64,000 nucleotides of DNA from Streptomyces sp. NBC_01717 (GCF_036248255.1 NZ_CP109178.1:1860001-1924000), one strand, 5' to 3'. Counted from the first letter of the stretch, positions 29,816-38,707 are shown. Notes: generated by a model from the sequence alone, not told the origin. A program made the numbers and translations.

Positions 29816-31300
29816 TCAGCCCGCGAACCAGCGCACGGGGCGCGGGGCGAGGTTTTGGTAGATGTGCTTGGCCTCGCGGTACTCGGCCAGGCCCGTCGGG
29901 CCCAGCTCCCGGCCGATGCCCGACTTCCCGAAGCCGCCCCACTCCGCCTGCGGCAGGTAGGGGTGGAAGTCGTTGATCCAGACGGTGCCGTGGCGCAGCC
30001 GGCCCGCGACCCGGCGTCCGCGGCCCGCGTCCGCAGTCCACACGGCGCCGGCGAGTCCGTACTCGGTGTCGTTCGCGAGGGCGACGGCCTCGTCCTCGGT
30101 ACGGAAGGTCTCGACGGTCAGGACCGGCCCGAAGATCTCCTCGCGCACGACACGCATGGATCGGTCGCAGTGGTCCAGAACCGTGGGCCGGTAGAAGTAC
30201 CCGGGGCCTTCGGGACGCTCGCCACCGGCCCGCAGCACCGCACCTTCCTTCAGCGCGGAGGCCACGAACTCCTCGGTCCTGACGAGCTGCTGCTCGGAGA
30301 CGAGAGGACCGCATTCGACACCGTCGTCGGTGCCGCGGCCGATACGGATCCTCGCGGCGCGCCGGGCGAGTTCGGTGACGAAGCGGTCGCGGACCAACTC
30401 CTCGATGATCAGCCGTGAACCGGCCGAGCAGACCTGCCCGCTGTGGATGAAGGCAGCGTTCAGTGCCTGGTCGACGGCGGTGTCGAAGCCCTCGTCGGTG
30501 GCGCACGCGTCCGCGAACACCACGTTGGGGTTCTTGCCGCCGAGTTCGAGCGCGACCTTCTTGACGGTGTCCGCGGCGGCCCGCATCACCTTCGTACCGC
30601 TGGCGAGTCCGCCGGTGAAGGAGACGAGATCGACGTCGGGGTGGTCGGCGATCCGGGCACCGACGGCGGCACCGGCACCGGTGACGATGTTGGCCACACC
30701 TGCGGGCAGTCCGGCCTCGACGAGCAGCGCGACGAGGGCGACGGTGGTCAGCGGCGTGATCTCACTGGGCTTGATCACAAAGGTGTTGCCCGCGGCAAGT
30801 GCGGGCGCGATCTTCCAACTGGCTTGGAGCAGCGGGTAGTTCCACGGCGTGATGAGTCCGCAGACTCCGACGGGCTCGTGCACGACGACGCTGTGAATCT
30901 CGTCGGATCCGGCGTCGACGACGCGTCCGCCGCTCTCGTTCATGACGAGGTCGGCGAAGTAGCGGAAGGCGTCGCGCACGCAGTCCACGTCGACGCGTCC
31001 CTCTTCGAGTGTCTTACCGGCGTCCCGGCACTCCAGAGCGCCGATCTCCTCCCGGTCGCGCTCCAGCAGGTCGGCCACCCGTCTGAGCAGTGCGGCCCGC
31101 TCCGCGACGGGCGTGTGCGGCCAGGGCCCCTGGTCGAAGGCCGCCCTGGCTGCGGCGACGGCGGCGTCCGTGTCCGCGACGCCACCCTCCGCGACGACGG
31201 CGAACGCCGTCGCGTCGACAGGGTCGAGAATCTCGCGCGTGGCGCCGGAGGCGGCTTCTCGCCACTCCCCACCCACGTGGATGGTCTTTTGTACAGACAC
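29816..31300 (-). CDS. betB: Aldehyde dehydrogenase, betaine aldehyde dehydrogenase-like
   Basis: The 494-residue NAD(P)-dependent ALDH has TPWNYPLLQ (cofactor loop), ELGGKNP with the general-base glutamate, and SGQVCSAGSR with the nucleophilic cysteine. EEIFGPVL and PYLPQAEWGGFGKSG follow near the end. It completes choline to glycine betaine with the GMC enzyme 21 nt downstream. The chosen GTG 31300 has GAGGATC upstream. The frame stays open to 31627 but without a supported start. No BetI-type repressor gene is adjacent. Confidence 0.85.
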   Translation of the reverse strand: MSVQKTIHVGGEWREAASGATREILDPVDATAFAVVAEGGVADTDAAVAAARAAFDQGPWPHTPVAERAALLRRVADLLERDREEIGALECRDAGKTLEEGRVDVDCVRDAFRYFADLVMNESGGRVVDAGSDEIHSVVVHEPVGVCGLITPWNYPLLQASWKIAPALAAGNTFVIKPSEITPLTTVALVALLVEAGLPAGVANIVTGAGAAVGARIADHPDVDLVSFTGGLASGTKVMRAAADTVKKVALELGGKNPNVVFADACATDEGFDTAVDQALNAAFIHSGQVCSAGSRLIIEELVRDRFVTELARRAARIRIGRGTDDGVECGPLVSEQQLVRTEEFVASALKEGAVLRAGGERPEGPGYFYRPTVLDHCDRSMRVVREEIFGPVLTVETFRTEDEAVALANDTEYGLAGAVWTADAGRGRRVAGRLRHGTVWINDFHPYLPQAEWGGFGKSGIGRELGPTGLAEYREAKHIYQNLAPRPVRWFAG

Positions 31301-31550
31301 GTCGATCCTCGACCTTCTTGAGCTGGTTTGTCTGATAAGGGGGCATCCCAGTGATCTGGTCCTCTTCCCCGGAAGGTGAAAGCCATGCGCAACGATTGAC
31401 CGAAAGTGACTCGGCTCACGCGTGTGCGCTGCTGCGGAGGCACTCCGCATGCGATCCCCACGCCAGGCGGCAGGGTCGGGCCGGTCGGCACGATGCGCGG
31501 AGTTCCGGCCCGAGGCGGCTCCTCGGCGGGAAACGTCACCCGGTCCTTCC
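31301..31550. other. Region upstream of the choline operon, no gene seen
   Basis: This stretch should contain the promoter of the choline/betaine operon on the minus strand. I could not identify a convincing -10/-35 pair or a BetI-like palindrome. Confidence 0.35.
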
Positions 31551-31661
31551 AAGGTCCTGGCCTCGATGCCGGGATTCGGCGTGAGGATCGGAGCCCGCAT
31601 CCTGATCGAGGTCGGTGACGGCAGCACTTTCCCGACCGCCGGCCACCTGGCCGCCCACTGA
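31551..31661 (+). pseudogene. IS110-family transposase fragment
   Basis: The plus frame 31551-31661 encodes LASMPGFGVRIGARILIE followed by VGDGSTFPTAGHLAAH and a stop. This is the conserved core of the C-terminal (transposase 20) domain of IS110-type transposases. The flanking N-terminal DEDD domain and the rest of the C-terminus are absent. It marks a decayed insertion next to the choline operon. Confidence 0.6.
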
Positions 31662-31711
31662 GTGACAGGTGTGTATGGGGACGTTCTGTCTGTGAGGGCT
31701 GGGGCGAGCAG

Positions 31712-32548
31712 TTACCCTGCGGTCGTTTGAGGTGACACCGCTCGCAGCGAGTAGAGGATCGGGAGATATGTGTCGCCGAACGGGAACCGGTAGTTACCGT
31801 CGGGTCCCTTGGGTAGGATACGGCGTCCGTTGAAGTCGGCCTCGGTGTGCTCGCCGAGCCGGTCCACAATCAGCCCTGCGCCGGCGGCCGCCGTCACGAT
31901 CTCGCCCACCGAATGCGGGTACTGGACCACCTCTTGCGATGCCATCGGCAGGTCCGGATCTGCATACGTGCCCGTTACGGCTTCACGCTGGGGTTGACCG
32001 CCGCCGTAGGGCCAGTCGGCCACGAGCGGTTCGTAGCTGGCCAGTGTCTGGAACGCCGGGTGCAGGTCGACCAGCACCAGCCTGCCGCCGGGCCGCAGCG
32101 CCATTGCCGCACCATGCATCCACGCATCGAGGTCTCCGATCCAGCACATCACCCCGTAGGTAGCGATCACCAGGTCAAACCTGTCCGCAAGGTCGGACGG
32201 CAGGTTCTGTGTGTCCGCCTCGACGAAATCGGCGGTCAGCCCAGCCCGCTCGGCAAGCTCGCGTGCCCGGACGATCGCCGTCGACGAGAAATCGACACCG
32301 GTGACCCTCGCGCCCAGCCGGGCCCAGTTGAGTGTGTCCATGCCGAAGTGGCACTGCAGATGTAGCACATCCTGGCCGGTCACATCACCGGCCAGCTCCA
32401 GCTCGATTCCGTAGAGCGTCTGCCGGCCGGCCAGGAACGAATCGACGTCGTAGTACTTGTCGTTGGGGGTCGTGCCGTGTGCCCGGGCGCGGGCATCCCA
32501 GAGGGCACGGTTCGCGGCGAGCTCATCATCAAGCGGCTTTCCATTCAT
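31712..32548 (-). CDS. Class I SAM-dependent methyltransferase
   Basis: The 278-residue protein has a SAM motif variant VLHLQCHFGMDTLNWA followed by VTGVDFSSTAI, with LRPGGRLVLVDLHP as the later strand. The HLQCHFG form of motif I is typical of one group of actinobacterial methyltransferases, not a degenerate site. ATG 32548 was chosen because the upstream extension is unlike the family. The ribosome site is weak. No substrate can be inferred. Confidence 0.75.
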   Translation of the reverse strand: MNGKPLDDELAANRALWDARARAHGTTPNDKYYDVDSFLAGRQTLYGIELELAGDVTGQDVLHLQCHFGMDTLNWARLGARVTGVDFSSTAIVRARELAERAGLTADFVEADTQNLPSDLADRFDLVIATYGVMCWIGDLDAWMHGAAMALRPGGRLVLVDLHPAFQTLASYEPLVADWPYGGGQPQREAVTGTYADPDLPMASQEVVQYPHSVGEIVTAAAGAGLIVDRLGEHTEADFNGRRILPKGPDGNYRFPFGDTYLPILYSLRAVSPQTTAG

Positions 32549-32783
32549 GCCTGCAGTGTGGCAAAGCCCCCACCGGCTCCCCCAACTGCCCAGGCGGGCA
32601 CCGACATAAGGCGCCCGCCCGTTCGCATTCCTGTCGGGGGAAACGATCGAGCGGGCTCCGGGAACCAACGCTACCGGTCCCGGCCGCCCCCTTCACTACC
32701 GTGCTCACTCGAGCCCAGGACAGCCAGAAAACGTCACCCAATCGAGGGGGTGGGGCCAGCAAAAACCGTTCGTAAGTGAGCAC

Positions 32784-33014
32784 CTACCCGGTGAACTGCA
32801 TCCACCGCTTGATGACCTTGGGCTCAGCCTCGGGTGCCGGCCACACCTGAATGCGGACCCTCTCGGTGGTCTCGGGGCTCTCGTCGGAGTCGACATCGAC
32901 CTCGGTAACCGGACCCAAGTTGCTCCGGGACACGCGAAGGCGGGTCCATCCGGCAGGAACTTCAAACCTGTCAGCGTCAATCGTTCGGTGGGTCAGGCCG
33001 CCGAGCGGTGCCAT
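32784..33014 (-). CDS. Small unknown protein
   Basis: The 76-residue acidic protein starts at ATG 33014 with GAGG 7 nt upstream. Its amphipathic beta-rich pattern (WTRLRVSRSNL, ERVRIQVWPAP) and good ribosome site favour a real gene. I recognise no family. It stands alone between a methyltransferase and a DinB-fold protein. Confidence 0.45.
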   Translation of the reverse strand: MAPLGGLTHRTIDADRFEVPAGWTRLRVSRSNLGPVTEVDVDSDESPETTERVRIQVWPAPEAEPKVIKRWMQFTG

Positions 33015-33350
33015 GACCAATCCTCACAGTCGTTCGTACAGTGGCGCGCTCCACCTTGACGCCCTGAACCACGCCCGCTCCACGATGTGTGGGCCGAAGG
33101 CGGACGGGATGGCAGCAGGGACAGTTGTGGCTCCTGTCGGAGCCAGACCCGCGAGTCAATCGGAAACCTCAAATTGGGCACGGTAAGAGCGGCTAATGAG
33201 GCCTTGCCGGTGCCGCGTTGCGTGACTCACTGATCGTTTCAGAATGTGGACACGGCGTCATCTGAGGGCGCCCGGCCCGTGCCGCGCGCTCGTTGCCTCC
33301 GCTGTGAAAATCACTGTCCGATTGTCGGAACACGGTGATAGAGAGTCCAT
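33015..33350. other. Gap with no gene recognised
   Basis: No frame in this interval has both plausible composition and a ribosome site. It must contain the promoter of the gene at 33351. Confidence 0.35.
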
Positions 33351-34148
33351 GTGACAACGACACTTACGTTCCCCGTTCTGTTGCGACTGATCGACGAACG
33401 GTCGACTGCCTTCCGCGCCGCGGTCGCCTCCGCGCCCAGCCTCGACGTACAGGTGCCGACCTGCCCCGAGTGGACGCTGTTCGATCTGGCGCAGCACATC
33501 GGCGAGGGGCGCCGCGCCTGGGCCGCCACCGTCGCCGCAGGGCCTGCTCCGGCCAAGTCCGCAGCGGAGGGCGCCCCGGCTGCGCCTCGGGAGCGCGAGG
33601 CCCTGCTGGCCTGGTTGGCGGAGTCCACGGAGCAACTGCTGGACGCATTGCGGAAGGCCGGCCCGGATCGCGGTTGCTGGACGTGGTGGGGTGCGTCCCA
33701 GTCGCCGCAGACCTGTGGCGCCGTCGCCCGGCACCAGCTCCAGCAGATCGCGGTGCACACCTACGACGCCCAGGTCACTGTGGGTGCCCCGGAGCCGCTG
33801 CCGGATGAGGTGGCACTCGACGGTGTCGAGGAGTTCCTGTCCACCTGCGTCGCAACGACGAGTGCCTGGCCGCACAAGCCCACTGCCTTCGACTTCCACG
33901 CCACCGAGAGCCACTCCTGGCGCCTCACGGTCGACGGCGACGGCGCACGCTCCACCCGTATCTCCGCGCCCGGCACGACGCCTGTCGCCGCTGCCGACGA
34001 GGGCCCGAACGCGGCTGGCGTCTCCGTTCGCGGCACGGCCAGTGAGCTGGTTCTCTTCGTGTACGACCGTATCCCGGCGGACTCCCTGCAGATCGAGGGA
34101 GACGCAGGTTTGTTCGACCTGCTCCGCGCGTGGGACCCGGAGGAGTAG
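33351..34148 (+). CDS. Maleylpyruvate isomerase family mycothiol-dependent enzyme
   Basis: The 265-residue protein has the N-terminal DinB-like domain (TCPEWTLFDLAQHIGEG near 40, metal-site region, and VARHQLQQIAVHTYDAQV with the conserved histidine) and a C-terminal MDMPI domain (GVSVRGTASELVLFVYDRIP). Members use mycothiol in isomerisation or conjugation reactions, an actinobacterial hallmark. It starts at GTG 33351. Confidence 0.82.
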   Translation: MTTTLTFPVLLRLIDERSTAFRAAVASAPSLDVQVPTCPEWTLFDLAQHIGEGRRAWAATVAAGPAPAKSAAEGAPAAPREREALLAWLAESTEQLLDALRKAGPDRGCWTWWGASQSPQTCGAVARHQLQQIAVHTYDAQVTVGAPEPLPDEVALDGVEEFLSTCVATTSAWPHKPTAFDFHATESHSWRLTVDGDGARSTRISAPGTTPVAAADEGPNAAGVSVRGTASELVLFVYDRIPADSLQIEGDAGLFDLLRAWDPEE

Positions 34149-34310
34149 GACGGGTGCTGTAGAGCGGCGAAGTAAGCCTTGTCAAGACTGCATGCGGCGT
34201 CTGACACCAGCGGCTGACACCAACAAGCACGAACCGCAGCGGTCAGCGCCGGACCTCAGTGAACGATCGACCAAGGCGCAAGGGCCGTTGGCCGACGTTG
34301 ACAGACCCCC

Positions 34311-34361
34311 GTGATCGACCTGATAAGGATGAGGCCACAGGTTCAAGTCCTACGGTCGGCC
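34311..34361 (+). repeat. tRNA-Ile(GAU)-like 3' fragment and left copy of an imperfect direct repeat
   Basis: CTGATAAGGATGAGGCCA followed by CAGGTTCAAGTCC (34320-34350) matches the anticodon loop, variable loop and T-arm pattern of a tRNA-Ile(GAU). GGCCGAC (34290-34296) can pair with GTCGGCC (34355-34361) over a 72-nt span. However, the anticodon stem does not pair (TCGAC against GGATG), so it is not a functional tRNA. The 30 nt at 34311-34340 recur at 37629-37658 with 25/30 identity. A tRNA 3' fragment is what integrase-mediated insertion usually leaves. Confidence 0.45.
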
Positions 34362-34792
34362 AGAGCGAGCGCCTTCTGGACTTCGGCGAGCCGGCCACGC
34401 CTGATGCCAGCAGACGCGTCACCCAAGGCGACAGCGTGGATCTTGAACCCGTCCCTGCGGTGGAACTCTGCGCCATGCAGGCCGTCGGTAACTGCGACGA
34501 TGTCCTCCCGGTGCAATCGGTACGTGGCCAGCGGATTGACGATCACCACCACCTCGTCGCGTAGTTCCACTCGTGGCCGAAGAAGCACCAGCCACCAGAT
34601 CAGTGACACCGCCGCGATGATCCCTGCTGCCACAGCGGCGCGCACTGCCCGCACCTCTGTCGGACCCACCAACCAAGCCAGCCAAGCTCCGACCACTGAC
34701 AGCATGACCAGCGTCCACAACACCCCTGCCCAGACCATCCGGCTCGGGTGCACCCGCCACACTACGACCGCATCCCCGCCTTGTTCGCTCAC
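34343..34792 (-). CDS. Small membrane protein with a PH-like domain
   Basis: The 149-residue protein has two adjacent TM segments (VWAGVLWTLVMLSVVGAWLAW and AAVAAGIIAAVSLIWWLVLL, about 20-75). A bacterial PH-like beta domain follows (VVVIVNPLATYRLHREDIVAV). GTG 34792 is used; longer starts are not supported. The last codons and stop lie inside the tRNA-like fragment at 34341-34350, so the present C-terminus may have been created at that junction. Function is unknown. Confidence 0.5.
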   Translation of the reverse strand: MSEQGGDAVVVWRVHPSRMVWAGVLWTLVMLSVVGAWLAWLVGPTEVRAVRAAVAAGIIAAVSLIWWLVLLRPRVELRDEVVVIVNPLATYRLHREDIVAVTDGLHGAEFHRRDGFKIHAVALGDASAGIRRGRLAEVQKALALADRRT

Positions 34793-35291
34793 GGGCTCAT
34801 TGTGCCGCTGACCAACCTCGGAGTCCCCGTCCTGTAGGCCCCGGATCGAAAACGCCCATAGGTGGCGCGTAGTCGGTGCGGGTACCGGTGGGCTCATTTC
34901 CATCAGGAGGCGGTCGCTGCTCAGCTGCGTGAGCCGTTGGACGAGCCACCCCGAGACGCGCGGCCCGCCGCTTACTGCTCCGCGCTCGATGACCGTACGA
35001 GCGTGCTCGACCTCAAGTGCCAAGTCCCGATGCTCCGGCTAGAGCTATGGATCAGAAGGTCCCGTGCCACAACCGCGCCAGATCGGGCGGGGACTCACGG
35101 GGAACAGCGGCTGCTGACGGAGGCTGCACCCAGCAGCCGCCGAAGTCAGCATCCCGCAGGTCAGACCCCAACTCGCCCCACCTCGCTCCTAGGGCGCGTA
35201 TCGGAAGTGGATCTCGAACGGTGCGGCGAAGGTTCAAATCACGGTGGGAGATGTCGGTCGGCACCGTGGGCCTACGTGCGTACGCCGATCA
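34793..35291. other. Gap with no supported gene
   Basis: Overlapping frames on both strands exist, but none shows a ribosome site or recognisable family. The sequence is within the accessory segment bounded by the direct repeats. Confidence 0.35.
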
Positions 35292-35846
35292 TCAGTCCCA
35301 GATGAGCCTGCCGTCTTGAACACGTCCAGCAGCGCGCTGCTCCCCCGCGGAAATCTGCGCCATGAGGGCGACCATCTCGCTGAACAGAGCGGTCAGTGAC
35401 TCGTGAACTCCGAAAGATGGCTCATCTCCATCGCCGAATGAACCGATCTGACCGCTACGCGCATCCAGGAACTTGCCGTAACAACTATCATCGTCCGAGA
35501 TGATCGGAATCCACTGCTCATGCCAGAAGGGAAAGTCCGGATCGGGGGACGGGTCGTCGCGCTCGATCTCCATCTTGAAGTGGTACGTCCGCTCCATGGC
35601 CGCGAGTCCCAGCAAATCGCGGTTGTTGCCGGGCACGACCCCCTCCGTGACACCAACAGGGCCGTTGTCGGCCCCGGAGGCCAGGAGCCACGTCCGAAGG
35701 TCGACCGGGAAAACGACGCCCATGCGCTTCTCTGCCGCAGTGATCGCTGCCGGCGGAGCGGGAGCGAGAACCGACGATGCAGTCGTCGGTGCATTCGTCT
35801 CCAGCCAGTCCACCAGTCGCTGCCACGCCAGCTGCACGTCCCCCAT
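35292..35846 (-). CDS. SMI1/KNR4 family protein
   Basis: The 184-residue protein has the SUKH/SMI1-KNR4 pattern: AAITAAEKRMGVVFPVDLRTWLL near residue 40, a central acidic section (SDDDSCYGKFLDARSGQIGS), then a C-terminal helix. These proteins are common as immunity proteins beside polymorphic toxins and as free-standing genes. ATG 35846 is favoured because GAGAGG is 7 nt upstream. No toxin gene is adjacent, so immunity is only a possibility. Confidence 0.7.
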   Translation of the reverse strand: MGDVQLAWQRLVDWLETNAPTTASSVLAPAPPAAITAAEKRMGVVFPVDLRTWLLASGADNGPVGVTEGVVPGNNRDLLGLAAMERTYHFKMEIERDDPSPDPDFPFWHEQWIPIISDDDSCYGKFLDARSGQIGSFGDGDEPSFGVHESLTALFSEMVALMAQISAGEQRAAGRVQDGRLIWD

Positions 35847-35966
35847 GGCCATTCCTCTCTGAACGTCTACCTCGCGGCGCACCCTACGGCCCGGCAGCGA
35901 ATCGCCCCCATCCGTCACTCAAGATCCACTTTCGATACACGGCCCAAAGCGGTGATTCTCGCCCAC

Positions 35967-36299
35967 CTAACCCGAGGCCACGGCGTCGCCCTTCGGCGTG
36001 TTCGCTAGCCAGTACGCACCGAGCTGAGGGAACCAGTCGAAGCCGTCGAGCACCGCAACCGCCTTGGCCAGGAGTTCGTCGCCGCTCTCCGGCCAGGGCT
36101 CGAACCCACTCTCGCCCAGGTCGCCGACGTCCATGAGCCCGCTGCTCAGCAGCAGCGTCAGCAACTCGACCGCGACGCCGCGGAACTCGGCGCCCCGGTC
36201 CTCTGCAATGTCCTCGGCCAGACCGAGGAGCTGGTCAACCGGAACCCAGTCGTCCAGGCCCTCCTCGATCAACTCACGGAAGATGTCGTGGTCGTTCAC
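35967..36299 (-). CDS. Small acidic unknown protein
   Basis: The 110-residue, strongly acidic, mostly helical protein (MNDHDIFRELIEEGLDDWVP at the start) has no clear motif. Acidic size and position next to an SMI1/KNR4 gene on the same strand are reminiscent of immunity-type proteins, but nothing in the sequence proves this. Confidence 0.5.
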   Translation of the reverse strand: MNDHDIFRELIEEGLDDWVPVDQLLGLAEDIAEDRGAEFRGVAVELLTLLLSSGLMDVGDLGESGFEPWPESGDELLAKAVAVLDGFDWFPQLGAYWLANTPKGDAVASG

Positions 36300-36728
36300 C
36301 GGGCAGATGCACCTTCAAATCTTTCTTGCTCCCCGCCGGGGAGAGGTCGATCGTCTCTGACATCCACCGTTGACATCAACCGCGCCGGACGGAGACGCAC
36401 CCCAGCGTTCTTGTCCAGCCATCGTGTCAGCTAGCGGTTGCAGCCGGAGCGGGCTCGGATCGAACTCCTCAAGCGGATGTCATCACACCACGGAGCGCCC
36501 TCCTGGGGCCGTCTCGGGGCCGTGGAAGGGCGCTCAACGGTGACCAACGCTGACAACTGCCGACAGCTCAGCAGCAGGTCACGGCGTCAATCGATGATGT
36601 GACCGCAGGTCGGAGACCCGGCATGTCACTTCTTCGGCTACTGAGCGCACCTCGGGCTCATGGCTACCCCATTGGGGGCTCCAGTCGATTGCCAGGAGGC
36701 CATAGACGACCTCATCGCGTTGGCCGAG
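36300..36728. other. Non-coding interval with a hairpin
   Basis: No gene is supported. GAGCGCCCT (36493-36501) and AGGGCGCTC (36537-36545) form a 9-bp stem with a 35-nt loop. Several GTTGACA/GCTGACAAC-like words occur nearby. The stretch resembles the non-coding ends of integrated elements, but no integrase is present. Confidence 0.35.
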
Positions 36729-37136
36729 TTATTGATCGCAGGAAATCTCAGCCAACCATTCCGGGGTGTAGCACTCAACGAACGACCACTTCTGGTCCGA
36801 GTAGCGGTCGACCGTGCTGTCGGTGTACACCTCAAGTGTGGCTTGCGGCGTCAAGCGGTAGTACTCGCGAATGGGGTCACCCTCCATTGTGGGAGAAGCC
36901 ACCTTCAGTTCTGCGCCCTTACCGCTCTTGAGGGACCGCCGGAGGCAGGCGATTTCCCGAACCGCCTGCTTCTGCATCTCCTCACCCTGAGCCAAGCTCA
37001 CCTCGCCACAGCTTGAAAACTCAGTTCTGGACTCCCAGCGGTCCTTGACCGGATCGTCCAGCATGCCGCAACCTCCAGCCAGCAAGGTCGTGGCCGCTAC
37101 CACGACGAGCCGCGCACGGGCCGAAACAGCCGCCAC
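36729..37136 (-). CDS. Putative secreted lipoprotein of unknown function
   Basis: The protein of about 135 residues has a basic-hydrophobic N-terminus (ARARLVVVAATTLLAGGC) with a lipobox ending at Cys23. A mature domain follows with four further cysteines, probably two disulphides (SSCGEV, IACLRR, VECYTP, ISCDQ). GTG 37136 is the likeliest start, although no ribosome site is clear and the frame is open upstream. No family is recognised. Confidence 0.5.
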   Translation of the reverse strand: MAAVSARARLVVVAATTLLAGGCGMLDDPVKDRWESRTEFSSCGEVSLAQGEEMQKQAVREIACLRRSLKSGKGAELKVASPTMEGDPIREYYRLTPQATLEVYTDSTVDRYSDQKWSFVECYTPEWLAEISCDQ

Positions 37137-37526
37137 ACGGCGACGACGAGTACAGCTCTCACCTGTCGTCCGCGCCAGGTCCGCCGGCCCCACCCGTCGC
37201 AATTGGTCCGGCACGTCGCCGACGGAGTACACAGGCAGATCCGTCTTCGCTCCCAAATCCCCCCCAACCCAATACTTGATCGCGGCTGCACCACACCCGC
37301 CGGCTCCGAGATGCGATGCACGTCGAGTGGCTTGAACAGTGACGGCGCCCGGTACAGCAACGCAGTACCGCAACCACAACAACCGACACCGCCCGACAGC
37401 GTCCCTCTGGGGCCTCGAAGCGGCCAGTATGGCTGGTCGCTGACCGATCCAGATAGAGCTGAGCGGCCGTGCCATACGTGTGCCAGAACAACTGGCGAGC
37501 GGCGGTCTGTCGCGGTCACTCCAAGG
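37137..37526. other. Gap with no supported gene
   Basis: Several frames are open but all lack ribosome sites and show unlikely composition. This stretch is part of the accessory segment. Confidence 0.35.
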
Positions 37527-37625
37527 GACGACCCTGACGATTGGCCACACAACTGGTACATCCGCCGTGGCTTCAACCCGATCGGCCGCTTCCACATATT
37601 CACCCGCACGGAGGCCGAGAGCTGA
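37527..37625 (+). pseudogene. GNAT acetyltransferase C-terminal remnant
   Basis: The plus frame ends in DDPDDWPHNWYIRRGFNPIG followed by RFHIFTRTEAES and a stop. This matches the final beta-strand region of GNAT acetyltransferases (DDWPxxLYxRLGFxxxGRxxxFTR). The acetyl-CoA-binding part upstream is missing. It ends 3 nt before the right copy of the direct repeat, so the break probably arose when that junction formed. Confidence 0.5.
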
Positions 37626-37628
37626 GCC

Positions 37629-37658
37629 GTGATCGACCTGATGAGGATGCGGTCAGAC
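37629..37658 (+). repeat. Right copy of the imperfect direct repeat
   Basis: This 30-nt stretch matches 34311-34340 at 25 positions, with the first 14 nt (GTGATCGACCTGAT) identical. This copy lacks the tRNA T-arm part. The pair bounds about 3.3 kb of small, mostly unknown genes. Confidence 0.5.
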
Positions 37659-37951
37659 CGCAATGGCCGTGCCGGCGGGGCGCCACCTCCGACCGTTCTC
37701 GTTGGAGCCACGAAATCAAAGGCACCCGATCCCAATCACTCGACGACCTACCGGAGGCTCCAGCGATGCGTAGGTTCGGGATCGGCTTGGCAGGCGAAGG
37801 TCGTTGGGAGCTGACCGGCCCGGCACGGGGCTGACCGGGTATGCGGACGGCAACGACAGTCGACGAAGACTGCCTATTCCCGGCAATGACGTCGGTGGCC
37901 AACAGCGGCGAGGATCTTCCCACCGACAGCTCGACCACGGAGGCATCACCC

Positions 37952-38698
37952 ATGAGACCGACCCGCGCTGCCCTGATCGTCGCGGCCACCGCCCTGACGC
38001 CGGCCCTCCTCTTCGCCACCCCGGCGTTCGCCACGGGCTCGACGGCCATGTCGACGACCGTGACGGCCACGTCCGAGACGCCGTTGGACGAGATGCCGGA
38101 GGAGGAACTCCGTATCGCGATCCTGCGCATCCTGGCAGACGAGGACAGCGGTACGGCGGTCGTCCGAGAGGCCAACAAGGCCCTCGACGGCACGGCGGAG
38201 GACATGCGGAACTTCCTGGAGACCGGCTACCGCCTTGCCCAGGCCGAGGACGACAGTGTCGCTGTCGTCCGCATTCTGGGCCTGGCGCAACAGAAGGGCG
38301 ACAAGGCGGTCGTGCGCGAGGCCGGCAAAGCCCTCGACGACGGCAGCCCGGAGGCCCTGCGCGCCTTCCTGGAGACCGGCTACCGCATCGCCCAGGCCGA
38401 GGACGACAGCGTCGCCGTCGTCCGCATTCTGGGCCTGGCGCAACAGAAGGGCGACAAGGCGGTCGTGCGCGAGGCCGGCAAAGCCCTCGACGACGGCAGC
38501 CCGGAGGCCCTGCGCGCCTTCCTGGAGACCGGCTACCGCCTTGCCCAGGCCGAGGACGACAGCGTCGCCATCTTCCGCATACTGGCCGACCCGACCATCA
38601 GCGACGCCCTCCGCGCGGCTGCCGAGGAGGCCATCGAAGGTACGCCAGAGGAGCTGCGGTACTTCCTGGAGGTCGGGCAGTACAAGGTGGACGGCTAG
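37952..38698 (+). CDS. Secreted ALF-repeat protein
   Basis: The 248-residue protein has a signal peptide (MRPTRAALIVAATALTPALL, cleavage after about residue 27). It then has four ALF-type helical repeats of about 51 residues with the pattern AVVREANKALDGTAEDMRNF and LETGYR. ALF repeats occur next to toxin domains in streptomycete polymorphic toxins. Here the protein consists only of repeats and ends with the fourth unit, with no toxin domain. Repeats two and three are encoded by nearly identical 153-nt units, pointing to recent unequal recombination. GGAGG precedes ATG 37952, and the frame is open upstream to 37841. Confidence 0.7.
   Translation: MRPTRAALIVAATALTPALLFATPAFATGSTAMSTTVTATSETPLDEMPEEELRIAILRILADEDSGTAVVREANKALDGTAEDMRNFLETGYRLAQAEDDSVAVVRILGLAQQKGDKAVVREAGKALDDGSPEALRAFLETGYRIAQAEDDSVAVVRILGLAQQKGDKAVVREAGKALDDGSPEALRAFLETGYRLAQAEDDSVAIFRILADPTISDALRAAAEEAIEGTPEELRYFLEVGQYKVDG
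38258..38563 (+). repeat. Tandem 153-nt repeat inside the ALF-repeat gene
   Basis: Units 38258-38410 and 38411-38563 differ at only about three positions, giving almost identical 51-residue protein repeats. Flanking units (before 38258 and after 38563) are much more diverged. Confidence 0.85.
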
Positions 38699-38707
38699 AC
38701 CGCAGCC

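Noticed and set aside
32529..32783. 84-codon minus-strand ORF following the small unknown gene
   Set aside because: Runs into the methyltransferase start region with no ribosome site; cysteine/proline-rich composition looks non-coding.
34290..34361. A complete tRNA gene with 7-bp acceptor pairing (GGCCGAC/GTCGGCC) over 72 nt
   Set aside because: The anticodon stem and D-arm do not pair and the T-stem has two mismatches, so only the 3' part is tRNA-like; treated as a fragment.
35052..35264. 70-codon minus-strand ORF in the accessory segment
   Set aside because: GTG start without a ribosome site and no family resemblance.
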